Part shown: in pieces, positions 1 through 6,729 of the stretch
How positions within the stretch are numbered: position 1 is the first letter of the stretch
How the letters are laid out: each line of letters opens with the position of its first letter
Source of the DNA: Trichodesmium sp. MAG_R04
GTDB lineage: Bacteria > Cyanobacteriota > Cyanobacteriia > Cyanobacteriales > Microcoleaceae
Direction of reading: 5' to 3'
Length of the DNA: 16,699 bases
Assembly (NCBI GenBank): GCA_023356515.1
Contig: JAKQYG010000032.1
Span: 1 to 16,699 of the forward strand
Program-made: the position numbers and the translations under genes
Notes under the pieces: model-generated
Database searches by the model: none
Told to the model about the DNA's origin: nothing
What the model saw: the letters and a program-made list of their open reading frames with translations, nothing else

Positions 1-59
1 AATTAAAATGAAGGTTATTTGACTTGAATTACTATTGGTTTTTGAATAAAAATAGTTAG

Positions 60-160
60 GCGATTGCTAACGCAAAGCTCCGCTAACGCACGTGACTATA
101 GTGAAGTTCGTCGAAATTGTCATGCGCTATATATGGTGTCTTTGCGTAAGTCCTGTATAT
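60..160. repeat. Partial MITE-like element, right end
   Basis: This non-coding stretch ends in TTTGCGTAAGTCCTGTATAT (141-160). That end matches, in the same orientation, the right terminus of the small element at 16427-16528 (TGCGTAAGCCCTGTATAA). The segment at 60-90 is a compact inverted arrangement (CTAACGCAAAG, then CTCCGCTAACGC) of the kind widely dispersed in cyanobacterial genomes. The matching left terminus is not seen, so the element is either cut by the window edge or decayed. No gene is visible in 1-210 beyond this. Confidence 0.5.
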
Positions 161-210
161 GCCTATAACTTTATAACTACTTCAATTTTTCCCATCTCCC
201 CATCCCTTGT

Positions 211-999
211 TTAAGAGTTTAAATAAAATATTTCTTTTAAAAGATTAATCTTAGCTTTTCCAATCCCACACTTTAATTTTGTGATTGGTTCCAAGCTTTT
301 CCAATTTTGACGCGGTGCTCCAGCAATAGATTCTGTTGCTTTTGCTAATTCTACTTGTTTAAGTTGACTATTTGGCTTTTCAATTAAATATTTAAGTGCT
401 GCTTTAATTTCGTCTTTTGTGGCAGTAGAGAGATTCACTTTTTCTGCTTCAGGCGTTGGTTGGGGAATCAGATAAAATACTTCTTTTAAAGCATTGACTT
501 TAGCTGTTGTAATTCCACACCCTAATTTTGTGATAGGTTTAAAATCTTTCCAAAATTGACGTGGAGCTTCATCAAGGCGATTTGTAGCTACTGGCAATTT
601 GACTCCTTTAAGTTTGCTGTCTGGTTTTTCAATTAAGTATTGAAGTGCAGATTTAATTTCGTCTCTTGTGGCAGTAGAAAGATTTATTTTTGGTATTTTT
701 TCCCCAGATAAAATCTTACTAATTTTTTCAGTGTCTTCCCTTTCATCAGCAATAATACACCAAACTTTTTCCAGGCCAGCAGCTTCAGCTACGGCAAAAA
801 TAAAAGAATTGCCAATTACTTCATATTGATCTTCTCCCACTTCTTTAACAATGACAGGTACCCAATTTATTCCACCAGTTTCATTGAGAAATTTGGCAGT
901 TGATGAAATTATAAATTCTGGAGCATTTATTCCATCTCCTGGATCAATTTGGTACATATATAAGTGCATCAAATTACCAACATCGCTCAAACTACTCAT
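211..999 (-). CDS. ParB-like partner protein with two tandem C-terminal repeats
   Basis: The 262-residue product has a ParB/Srx-like N-terminal region (about 16-84): residues resembling a fixed-position sensor, then a conserved-looking stretch NWVPVIVKEVGEDQYEVIGN (45-64) and AEAAGLEKVWCII (71-83). The rest is a 74-residue unit present twice (about 104-177 and 187-260). Each unit starts with NLSTAT(R/K)DEIK and ends with CGI..AK.N.LKE.FYL, reminiscent of Rho-N-type helical modules but not assigned. The ATG overlaps the TGA of the upstream ParA gene as ATGA (996-999), implying translational coupling and a joint function. A plasmid-style partition role or another ParA/ParB-type positioning role is inferred. 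No classical ParB helix-turn-helix domain is evident, so DNA binding, if any, would have to come from the repeats. Confidence 0.7.
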   Translation of the reverse strand: MSSLSDVGNLMHLYMYQIDPGDGINAPEFIISSTAKFLNETGGINWVPVIVKEVGEDQYEVIGNSFIFAVAEAAGLEKVWCIIADEREDTEKISKILSGEKIPKINLSTATRDEIKSALQYLIEKPDSKLKGVKLPVATNRLDEAPRQFWKDFKPITKLGCGITTAKVNALKEVFYLIPQPTPEAEKVNLSTATKDEIKAALKYLIEKPNSQLKQVELAKATESIAGAPRQNWKSLEPITKLKCGIGKAKINLLKEIFYLNS

Positions 1000-2363
1000 A
1001 CTAGAAAATACTCCTTAACCAAATTCTTATAATATTCACGAACCACCCGATCTTTATAAACAGCAGGTACATGAGAAAAAGCAGATTTTGCAATAGAAGC
1101 ATAATTAGGTAATTCAAATATTTCCCTATTTTTATTTGCTGATGTATAGCAGGGATAAAAATAGGGTAGCAGGTCAAATTGATTATTTGGGTCTTTTTTA
1201 GCATCCTTTATCAGTTTATCAATATACAATTGGGCATCTTTCATTTGAGCTTCTGTAATTTTTTCACCATTGAAGAAAATAGGTAGAGCTAATGGTCTAC
1301 CATCTTTTCTTTCCTGTTGAACTTCAGGTATATATTTTTTGATAGCTACGGCTGCATTTTTTAAGGAAAATAAGTTGTTATGTTTTGCCGGTATTAAAAC
1401 TACATCCGCAGCATAAATTGCGCTCTGACTAAAAATTCGCCAGTTGGGAGAAGAGTCAATCAAGATGTAATCGTAGTTATTTTTTAATGGCTCTAATACT
1501 TTACTTAACCTTGAAACTCCTATTTTCTGACGCAATTTATGTTCAACCCAAATTTCACGAGTTTCATCTATAGGTATTGGAATTATATGAAAACCAAGTT
1601 CTTTTTTTAATTTATTAGATTTAATTTTGTATGAATAGATTACATCTTTAACGTTAATACTTTCATTAACCAAGCACTGATTAAAGCTAGGTTTCCCCGG
1701 TTTAATTGCCAGAGAACTTGTGAGGTCTCGCTGATCAGGGTCAAAATCTACAATTAAAACCTTTTTACCATATAGTGATAGGGTTGCTGCAGTGTTAACT
1801 GTAGTAGTTGTTTTACCTACCCCACCTTTACTATTATAAATTGCTACTATTAATGCTTTTTGTGGCTGATCAATTTTTTCTCTAATTGATTTAGCAATTT
1901 CCACAATATTTTCTGGATTAATTTCTCCACAAACCGTCGCTGGATGAATAACTTTTCCATGCTTTCTAAATAGTTGAATATGATTAGCATTAGTAATTAT
2001 TCCCCACTTCACTGTTCGACAGTTCTCTGCTAACAAATACCTTTTAATTTGTAAGACTGTCTTTTTATATTGTGTCGAATCAGCAGCTAAATTAACGTTC
2101 CGAGCTTTCAATTCTACAAAAACATCTGGATTTATTTTGGTTTGAGAAAATATATCATTTGACCTGTTATGACGCAGAGCATGATCGACAGACTTATTAC
2201 CACTTCCTGTCGAAAAAGAAGGCACACGCTCATTCAATTCAAAACCTAAAAAATTGAATAATTCAGACGCAAAAATATGACTAACTTGCTGTTCAGATGA
2301 GTCCTCCGGCAGATTTTTTGTCAAAGCATCCACAAGGGCTTTATTTTTTGCAATATCGTCCAT
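996..2363 (-). CDS. ParA-family ATPase fused to an N-terminal restriction-nuclease-like (HSDR_N-like) domain
   Basis: The 455-residue protein has two parts. Residues about 20-165 resemble the type I restriction R-subunit N-terminal domain: an all-alpha start (HIFASELFNFLGFELNERV), then INPDVFVELKARN, giving a PD-(D/E)xK-like D80...E84-x-K86, and a following strand/helix region (VKWGIITNANHIQLF). Residues about 170-455 are a ParA/MinD-type deviant Walker ATPase: SKGGVGKTT (178-186), IVDFDPDQRDLTSSL with the switch Asp (204-218), and DYILIDSSPNW (298-308). ParA ATPases dimerise on ATP and bind DNA non-specifically to move cargo. The neighbour is a ParB-like gene in a 4-bp overlap. A weak purine-rich site (GGGACAG) immediately precedes the ATG. 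The fusion is the odd part: it could be a nuclease, or an inactive protein/DNA-recognition fold. Confidence 0.85.
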   Translation of the reverse strand: MDDIAKNKALVDALTKNLPEDSSEQQVSHIFASELFNFLGFELNERVPSFSTGSGNKSVDHALRHNRSNDIFSQTKINPDVFVELKARNVNLAADSTQYKKTVLQIKRYLLAENCRTVKWGIITNANHIQLFRKHGKVIHPATVCGEINPENIVEIAKSIREKIDQPQKALIVAIYNSKGGVGKTTTTVNTAATLSLYGKKVLIVDFDPDQRDLTSSLAIKPGKPSFNQCLVNESINVKDVIYSYKIKSNKLKKELGFHIIPIPIDETREIWVEHKLRQKIGVSRLSKVLEPLKNNYDYILIDSSPNWRIFSQSAIYAADVVLIPAKHNNLFSLKNAAVAIKKYIPEVQQERKDGRPLALPIFFNGEKITEAQMKDAQLYIDKLIKDAKKDPNNQFDLLPYFYPCYTSANKNREIFELPNYASIAKSAFSHVPAVYKDRVVREYYKNLVKEYFLV

Positions 2364-2504
2364 CTGTCCCTAATTTTTGTTGACTGTAAGTATGAGATTA
2401 TCATAACAGGCATGGGACAAAATATAAATTTTATCGGCTAACTTCAATCATATATACCTATATGCTCGACAAGCACTAATCGGATTAAATAAGCTTTCCC
2501 TACC
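2364..2504. other. AT-rich leader between parA-like gene and structured RNA
   Basis: This segment lies between the divergent parA-like gene and the hairpin-rich segment. No open reading frame is credible here. It should hold the parA promoter (minus strand). If the neighbouring structured RNA is an omega-RNA type, the bases just before it (about 2485-2504) would be its guide. No confident -10/-35 pair was identified. Confidence 0.3.
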
Positions 2505-2841
2505 TCTGAACGAAGGAGAACTCAAGGGGTTACTTCGTTCCCACAATCCTTTTCGTGTCTGTTTTAGGACTCCTAAATCTGCCGGGTTTTACCGGGAACG
2601 TCCTGGGTCATGCTGAAATACCCAGGGGCAAGCAAACCATACCATTTTGGTTTCAGGGGATACAAGGACAATTACCCTGAGCTAAGGTTACGACAGTTTC
2701 ATAGGATTCGTATTCCTATCCATGACAAACTTCTCTAGCAGCTTCGGCTACAGTCCTTTAGCCTTTGCTTACATTTAGGCCATGCACCGAGAGTAATGAG
2801 CGCTACCTCATTAAACCTGACCTATGAAGTCACTCCTAAAT
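2505..2841 (+). ncRNA. Highly structured non-coding RNA, candidate HEARO/omega-RNA type
   Basis: The stretch has no credible ORF and is visibly less AT-rich than its flanks. It contains a series of perfect hairpins: 2508-2515/2533-2540 (8 bp), 2563-2568/2572-2577 (6 bp, triloop), 2582-2585/2592-2595, 2602-2608/2620-2626 (7 bp), 2634-2639/2648-2653, 2701-2706/2714-2719, an AGC-UUCG-GCU tetraloop (2740-2749), 2761-2764/2777-2780 and 2794-2800/2807-2813 (7 bp). Plus-strand sense is favoured by the C(UUCG)G loop and by a U-G pair inside the first stem loop (2518-2530) that would be A-C on the other strand. ACTCCTAAAT occurs at 2569-2578 and again at 2832-2841, so TTTAGG at 2563-2568 could close the whole molecule. 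The size and multi-hairpin layout recall HEARO RNAs (IscB omega-RNAs), many of which stand alone. That class assignment is inference; the structure itself is seen. Confidence 0.6.
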
Positions 2842-3015
2842 TTAACAAAAAAGACAAACTATATTTTTTGATTTTTATTTTAAGTGAGACTTGAGGCGAG
2901 AAATCCAGATTCTTTTTCCCTTCTGCTATCCTTAGTAGATAGGCACAATTATCATAACCTTACCTGTAATTTCTTTAATTTTTCACTTTTAAATTTTAAT
3001 TTTTGATTTAAATTT
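2842..3015. other. AT-rich upstream region of ychF
   Basis: This non-coding stretch is AT-rich with one short hairpin (CTATC/GATAG, 2927-2943). It should carry the ychF promoter, but no convincing hexamer pair was found. No Shine-Dalgarno motif precedes the ychF ATG, which is common in cyanobacteria. Confidence 0.3.
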
Positions 3016-4107
3016 ATGCTCAGAGCTGGAATTGTCGGACTACCCAACGTAGGAAAATCTACTTTATTTAACGCTTTAGTTGCTAATGCTAAGGCCGAAG
3101 CTGCTAACTTCCCATTTTGCACAATTGAACCCAATGTTGGTGTTGTGGCAGTGCCAGATGAGCGGTTAAATGTGCTGACTAAAATTTCTAATTCTGGCCA
3201 AACTGTTCCTACTAGAATTGAGTTTGTTGATATTGCTGGTTTAGTCAAAGGTGCAAGTAAAGGTGAAGGCCTAGGTAATCAATTTTTATCTAATATTCGA
3301 GAGGTTGATGCTATTGTTCAAGTAGTTCGTTGTTTTGATAGTGAAGATATTATTCATGTCTCTGGTTCTGTCGATCCAATACGAGATATTGAGGTAATTA
3401 ATTTAGAATTAGCTTTGTCCGACCTAGCTCAGGTAGAACGGCGAATTGAACGGACTAAAAAACAAGCTCGTACTAGTAAAGCAGCTCAGGAAGAATTAGA
3501 AGTATTGGAAAAATTAGAAGCTATTTTAAATGAAGGTAAGTCAGTGAGAATGGCAGGTTTAAATGAAGAGGAATCTTCCCTAATTAAGCCTTTAAATTTA
3601 TTAACTTGTAAACCTGTAATTTACGCTGCTAATGTGTCAGAAGATAACTTGGCTAGTGGGAATGATTGGGTTGAGAAAGTCCGCAACATTGCAGGAATGG
3701 AAAATGCCGAAGTTGTATTAATTTCGGCTCAGGTAGAATCAGAATTAATTGAATTACCGGAGGAAGAAAGAGCCGATTATTTAGAATCTTTAGGAGTAGA
3801 AGAAGGTGGGTTAAAATCTCTAATTAAGGCCACTTATGAATTGTTGGGGTTGCGTACTTATTTTACTACTGGAGAAAAAGAAACTAAAGCTTGGACAATT
3901 AAAGCTGGAACGTTAGCTCCTCAAGCTTCTGGTGTAATTCACACTGATTTTGAACGAGGTTTTATTCGAGCAGAAACAATTGCTTATGATGATCTAGTGG
4001 CTATTGGTTCAATGACTGCTGCTAAAGAGAAAGGTTTCCTGAGGAGTGAAGGTAAGGATTATCTTGTTAAGGAAGGGGATGTTATGCTCTTCCGATTTAA
4101 TGTTTAA
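3016..4107 (+). CDS. ychF: Redox/ribosome-associated P-loop ATPase YchF (Obg family)
   Basis: The 363-residue product matches YchF/OLA1 in length and organisation. The G1 P-loop GLPNVGKS lies at residues 8-15, the Switch II motif DIAGLVKGASKGEGLGNQFL at about 72-91, and the family-specific NVSED (206-210) replaces the GTPase NKxD motif, which explains ATP preference in this family. A helical insert rich in E/K (about 135-195) forms the coiled-coil arm. A TGS domain closes the protein (about 280-363, with ETKAWTIKAGTLAPQASGVIHTDFE split across it). YchF is a universally conserved cytosolic factor that associates with ribosomes and stress responses. It is complete and looks vertically inherited, and it anchors this otherwise unstable region. 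The following gene starts 26 bp after its stop and may be co-transcribed. Confidence 0.97.
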   Translation: MLRAGIVGLPNVGKSTLFNALVANAKAEAANFPFCTIEPNVGVVAVPDERLNVLTKISNSGQTVPTRIEFVDIAGLVKGASKGEGLGNQFLSNIREVDAIVQVVRCFDSEDIIHVSGSVDPIRDIEVINLELALSDLAQVERRIERTKKQARTSKAAQEELEVLEKLEAILNEGKSVRMAGLNEEESSLIKPLNLLTCKPVIYAANVSEDNLASGNDWVEKVRNIAGMENAEVVLISAQVESELIELPEEERADYLESLGVEEGGLKSLIKATYELLGLRTYFTTGEKETKAWTIKAGTLAPQASGVIHTDFERGFIRAETIAYDDLVAIGSMTAAKEKGFLRSEGKDYLVKEGDVMLFRFNV

Positions 4108-4133
4108 ATTCTTGTTAATATAGGAGAAAAAAA

Positions 4134-4499
4134 ATGAGTATTTTGCAACTTTTGATTATTTGGCTTGTTACTGCTGTTAGTTTATTTATTATTTCTAAGT
4201 TACCAACGGGAGTAGAAATTGATGATTTTAAAATAGCATTAATTTCTTCGGCGATTTTTGGATTTTTAAATAGTTTAGTTCGTCCAGTTTTAGTTACTGT
4301 GGCTTTTCCTATTAAGATTGTTCTTTCAAATTTTATTTTTACTCTATTTATCAATATGGCTATCTTTGGTTTAGCAGCTTGGTTTGTTAGTGGCTTTCGC
4401 TTACGTTGGGGATTTTGGAGTGCTCTAATTGGTGCCGTAGCACTTAATGTTATTTACCCTTTTCTTTATGAGTTACTTAACAGGATAGTAGTAAGATAG
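4134..4499 (+). CDS. Phage holin family (YvlD-like) four-helix membrane protein
   Basis: The 121-residue, very hydrophobic protein has four predicted membrane segments (about 3-21, 33-52, 62-85, 92-115). The motif GFLNSLVRPVL after the second helix begins, followed by P(I/L)...L....FTLFINM, is the signature of the PF04020/YvlD superfamily, named phage holin IV but commonly found as chromosomal membrane proteins of unknown function. A clear ribosome binding site (TAGGAGAA) lies just before the ATG. It sits 26 bp behind ychF on the same strand. There is no endolysin or phage gene nearby, so a lytic function is not supported. Confidence 0.8.
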   Translation: MSILQLLIIWLVTAVSLFIISKLPTGVEIDDFKIALISSAIFGFLNSLVRPVLVTVAFPIKIVLSNFIFTLFINMAIFGLAAWFVSGFRLRWGFWSALIGAVALNVIYPFLYELLNRIVVR

Positions 4500-4726
4500 A
4501 TAGAAAGTTTATATTATCAACAGTTTCTGTTTTTGTATGCTTTTAAAGCTGATATAGCAATCCGTAAGCAAGTTATGGTAAAACTTCATACTGAAAAAGT
4601 TTTGGGAAATCAAATATTTGACCATCCGCAAAAATTAAATAGCCACTTAACTACTTTAAAACCCACATTCCGCACTTCATTCTGTAGTACAAAAAGATAC
4701 ATGAATGATCATTACTATAATGTATC
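4500..4726. other. Transposon-scarred junction region
   Basis: No gene is visible. The stretch contains TGATATAGCAATCC (4550-4563), similar to MITE-like termini elsewhere in the window (TATATAGCA). It also contains a 57-bp repeat (4661-4717) whose inverted copy is near the right end of the window, and half of a 9-bp inverted repeat (4694-4702 with 4720-4728). It ends exactly where the homology of the truncated glycosyltransferase begins, so it is probably the footprint of the insertion or deletion that removed the 5' part of that gene. Confidence 0.5.
4661..4717 (+). repeat. Dispersed 57-bp repeat, copy A
   Basis: Runs from ACCCACATTCCGCACTTCAT through GTAGTACAAAAAGATACATG to ATCATTACTA. An inverted copy at 16344-16399 differs by two substitutions and one base in the A-run. 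It looks like a mobile-element terminus. It directly abuts the truncated glycosyltransferase. Confidence 0.75.
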
Positions 4727-5119
4727 TTGACTGGTAGAGTGCAAGGTAGTATGTTAACCAGTGAAGATTTGGAGGTTTTAGGTTACATTCAAAGTTTTGG
4801 ATGGGAAATTTGGTACAATCCTGAAATGAAAATTACTCATAAAATTCATGCCCACCGTCTTAAACGAGAATATTTAATTCCTTTTATGGGTGGTATTGGT
4901 TTGAGTCGCTATGTCACTAGAATGGTAGGAGTTAAGTCTTATTTAAAACCTATTTTGTTATTAGCTTATTTTGTTAATGATTTACGAAAAATTTTATTTC
5001 AATTCCTCAAATATGGTACATATGTACGAACAGATTTAGTGGCGGCTTGTGAAATGGAATTATATGTTAAAAGTTTAATTAGCCCTTTTTATTTATGGTA
5101 TAAAGGATATTTACAATAA
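4727..5119 (+). pseudogene. 3' fragment of an HpsE-like glycosyltransferase (5' part lost)
   Basis: The 130 codons correspond to residues about 186-315 of the intact glycosyltransferase encoded downstream: LTGRVQG.....EDLEVL against LTGPFGKRRCSGDDYEVL, then GWEIWYNPEMKITH against GWEIWYNPKMKIEH, then matched RLKREYL and the C-terminal helical tail. The N-terminal nucleotide-binding GT-A half (about 185 residues, including the DDD metal site) is missing. In-frame sequence runs into TAA just upstream (4718-4720), inside a repeat-bearing junction. The TTG that could serve as start is fortuitous. This is the remnant of a tandem duplicate, presumably non-functional. Confidence 0.85.
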
Positions 5120-5405
5120 GTATAATCATCTTATTTTAGTTATCAGTTTATCTTTGATTAAAAAAAATATGGTCTAAATTTTAGTATGTAAAATAATAAG
5201 CGTTATTAACTTATGAAGAAAAGTCCAGAGTAACAATAAGCTAAATTCTTTGTTGTTAATATCAAACAATGATGCTAATAATTAGACTTAATTGAGTAAA
5301 CTTTTTCTGGATTACTCTAACTTATTAATTACTATTTAACTTACCAGAACCTCTTTTAATATAAAGAAAAAATTAAGTTATTTAATAAAGGAATAAAATA
5401 AAAAT

Positions 5406-6374
5406 ATGATAGATATTGCCGTAGCGATTCCTACTTATAATGGGGCTGACAAAATACCTAAAGTTTTTGAAAAATTGCAACAACAAACGGGTTTAGAAAA
5501 TATAACTTGGGAAATCATTGTTATTGACAATAATAGTAGTGATGAGACTCCAAAAGTTGTCAAAGAATATCAAGATAATAATTTTTTATGTGTAGAATTA
5601 AAATACCATTTTGAGTCTCAACAAGGTGCTTCTTCTGCTCGTCAAAGAGCAGTAAAAGAGGTAAAAGGAGAATTAATTGCTTTTCTTGATGATGATAATT
5701 TTCCCGAAAAAAATTGGTTAGCTGAAGCTGTAATTTTTGCTAAAAAACATCCCCAAGCGGGTGCTTATAGTGGAAAAATTATTGGTAAATATGAAACTTC
5801 ACCTCCTGAAAATTTTAAGGCAATATCTCAACATTTAGCAATTAGAAATCATGGTGAAAAAGAGCTATTATTTCAGCCTGATAATTTACAATTACCTCCA
5901 AGTGCAGGTTTAGTTGTAAGAAAAGAAGTTTGGCTCAAAAATGTTCCTAATAATCTAAAATTAACTGGTCCATTTGGTAAAAGAAGGTGTAGTGGAGATG
6001 ATTATGAAGTTTTGCTATATTTACATAACGCTGGTTGGGAAATCTGGTACAATCCTAAAATGAAAATAGAGCATTATATTCCTACTTCTCGACTAGAAAA
6101 AGAATATTTACTAGCCCTTGCTATGGGTAATGGTTTAGCTACTTGTCAATTAAGAATGATTAAGGCTAAATTTTGGCAAATACCCATTATTTTTATGAAA
6201 ACATTTTTAGGTAATTTACGCCGAGTTTTTAGACAATATACTAAATATCAAAAAGAGCTAAAAACTAATTTAATTGCTGAGTTTGAATTAATATTTTATT
6301 GGGGAAGTTTTTTAGGTTGTTTTTATTGGCTTCAACGAGAATTAAACTTCATTAACAGAATAAAATCACAGTAA
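5406..6374 (+). CDS. hpsE: GT2 family glycosyltransferase, hormogonium polysaccharide HpsE-like
   Basis: The 322-residue protein has a complete GT-A fold. The N-terminal nucleotide-binding signature is VAIPTYNGADKIP (6-18) followed by IIVIDNNSSDETP (37-49). The DXD metal site is in FLDDDNFPEKNW (93-104), an acceptor/catalytic GDDYEVLLYLHNAGWEIWYNP lies at about 197-217, and a C-terminal amphipathic region follows. Family resemblance is to HpsE of the hormogonium polysaccharide locus, which adds sugars during assembly of an exported polysaccharide at the cytoplasmic membrane. The site AAAGGAA lies about 10 bp upstream of the ATG. A truncated paralogue precedes it. The symbol follows family resemblance, not shown orthology; other HpsE-like GT2 enzymes occur in unrelated exopolysaccharide loci. 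Confidence 0.75.
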   Translation: MIDIAVAIPTYNGADKIPKVFEKLQQQTGLENITWEIIVIDNNSSDETPKVVKEYQDNNFLCVELKYHFESQQGASSARQRAVKEVKGELIAFLDDDNFPEKNWLAEAVIFAKKHPQAGAYSGKIIGKYETSPPENFKAISQHLAIRNHGEKELLFQPDNLQLPPSAGLVVRKEVWLKNVPNNLKLTGPFGKRRCSGDDYEVLLYLHNAGWEIWYNPKMKIEHYIPTSRLEKEYLLALAMGNGLATCQLRMIKAKFWQIPIIFMKTFLGNLRRVFRQYTKYQKELKTNLIAEFELIFYWGSFLGCFYWLQRELNFINRIKSQ

Positions 6375-6729
6375 TACACAAATATTTATCTAATAAAATT
6401 TTAATCCTAAACTTTATTTTTATTGACGAAATATACAAATATTTATTGGTATTTAAAGTAATATAGCACTTTTCGATTGGGTAAACTACAGTCGGACATT
6501 GTGGGCGTCGTCCAGTCTACATTTATAATTAAATTTGTGGTTCATTGATTTGAAAATGGCTGTAAAACTTATTTAATTGTATTTGTTTCAAAATAAAAAT
6601 TTAAACTAAATTAAAGGTTGCTAAAATGTTTTATTGGGCTTTCAATTTATTTAGTAAATCTTAAATTAAATATGGAATAATATTCAAAATAATCAATGAT
6701 TTACTCTTGCTTGAATTGGTGTATTTTTT
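6375..6729. other. Intergenic gap between convergent glycosyltransferase genes
   Basis: This is AT-rich, non-coding sequence between two convergent genes. It holds TATAGCAC-type dispersed sequence (6466-6473) and one copy of a repeat that recurs in the 9838-10395 gap. A loose AATAAA/TTTATT pairing followed by T-rich sequence near 6390-6425 might terminate the upstream gene, but it is weak. Confidence 0.5.
6498..6567 (+). repeat. Dispersed ~70-bp repeat, copy A
   Basis: Shares ATTGTGG, then ATTTATAATTAA, TTTGTGGTTCATTGAT and TGTAAAA with 10135-10204 in the same orientation and nearly the same spacing. The 3' half is best conserved. It is probably the end of a decayed insertion element. Confidence 0.7.

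Noticed and set aside
2505..2841. Known housekeeping RNA (tmRNA, RNase P RNA, 6S) or rRNA fragment
   Set aside because: None of the signature segments I would expect for these RNAs is visible; the hairpin series fits them poorly. A covariance search remains the deciding test.
4134..4499. Prophage lysis gene
   Set aside because: Holin is a family name only. There are no other phage genes, and the gene follows ychF closely like a chromosomal membrane protein gene.
4533..4730. 65-codon open frame upstream of the truncated glycosyltransferase
   Set aside because: It runs through the 57-bp dispersed repeat and the junction inverted repeat, lacks a ribosome binding site and shows no protein-like pattern.
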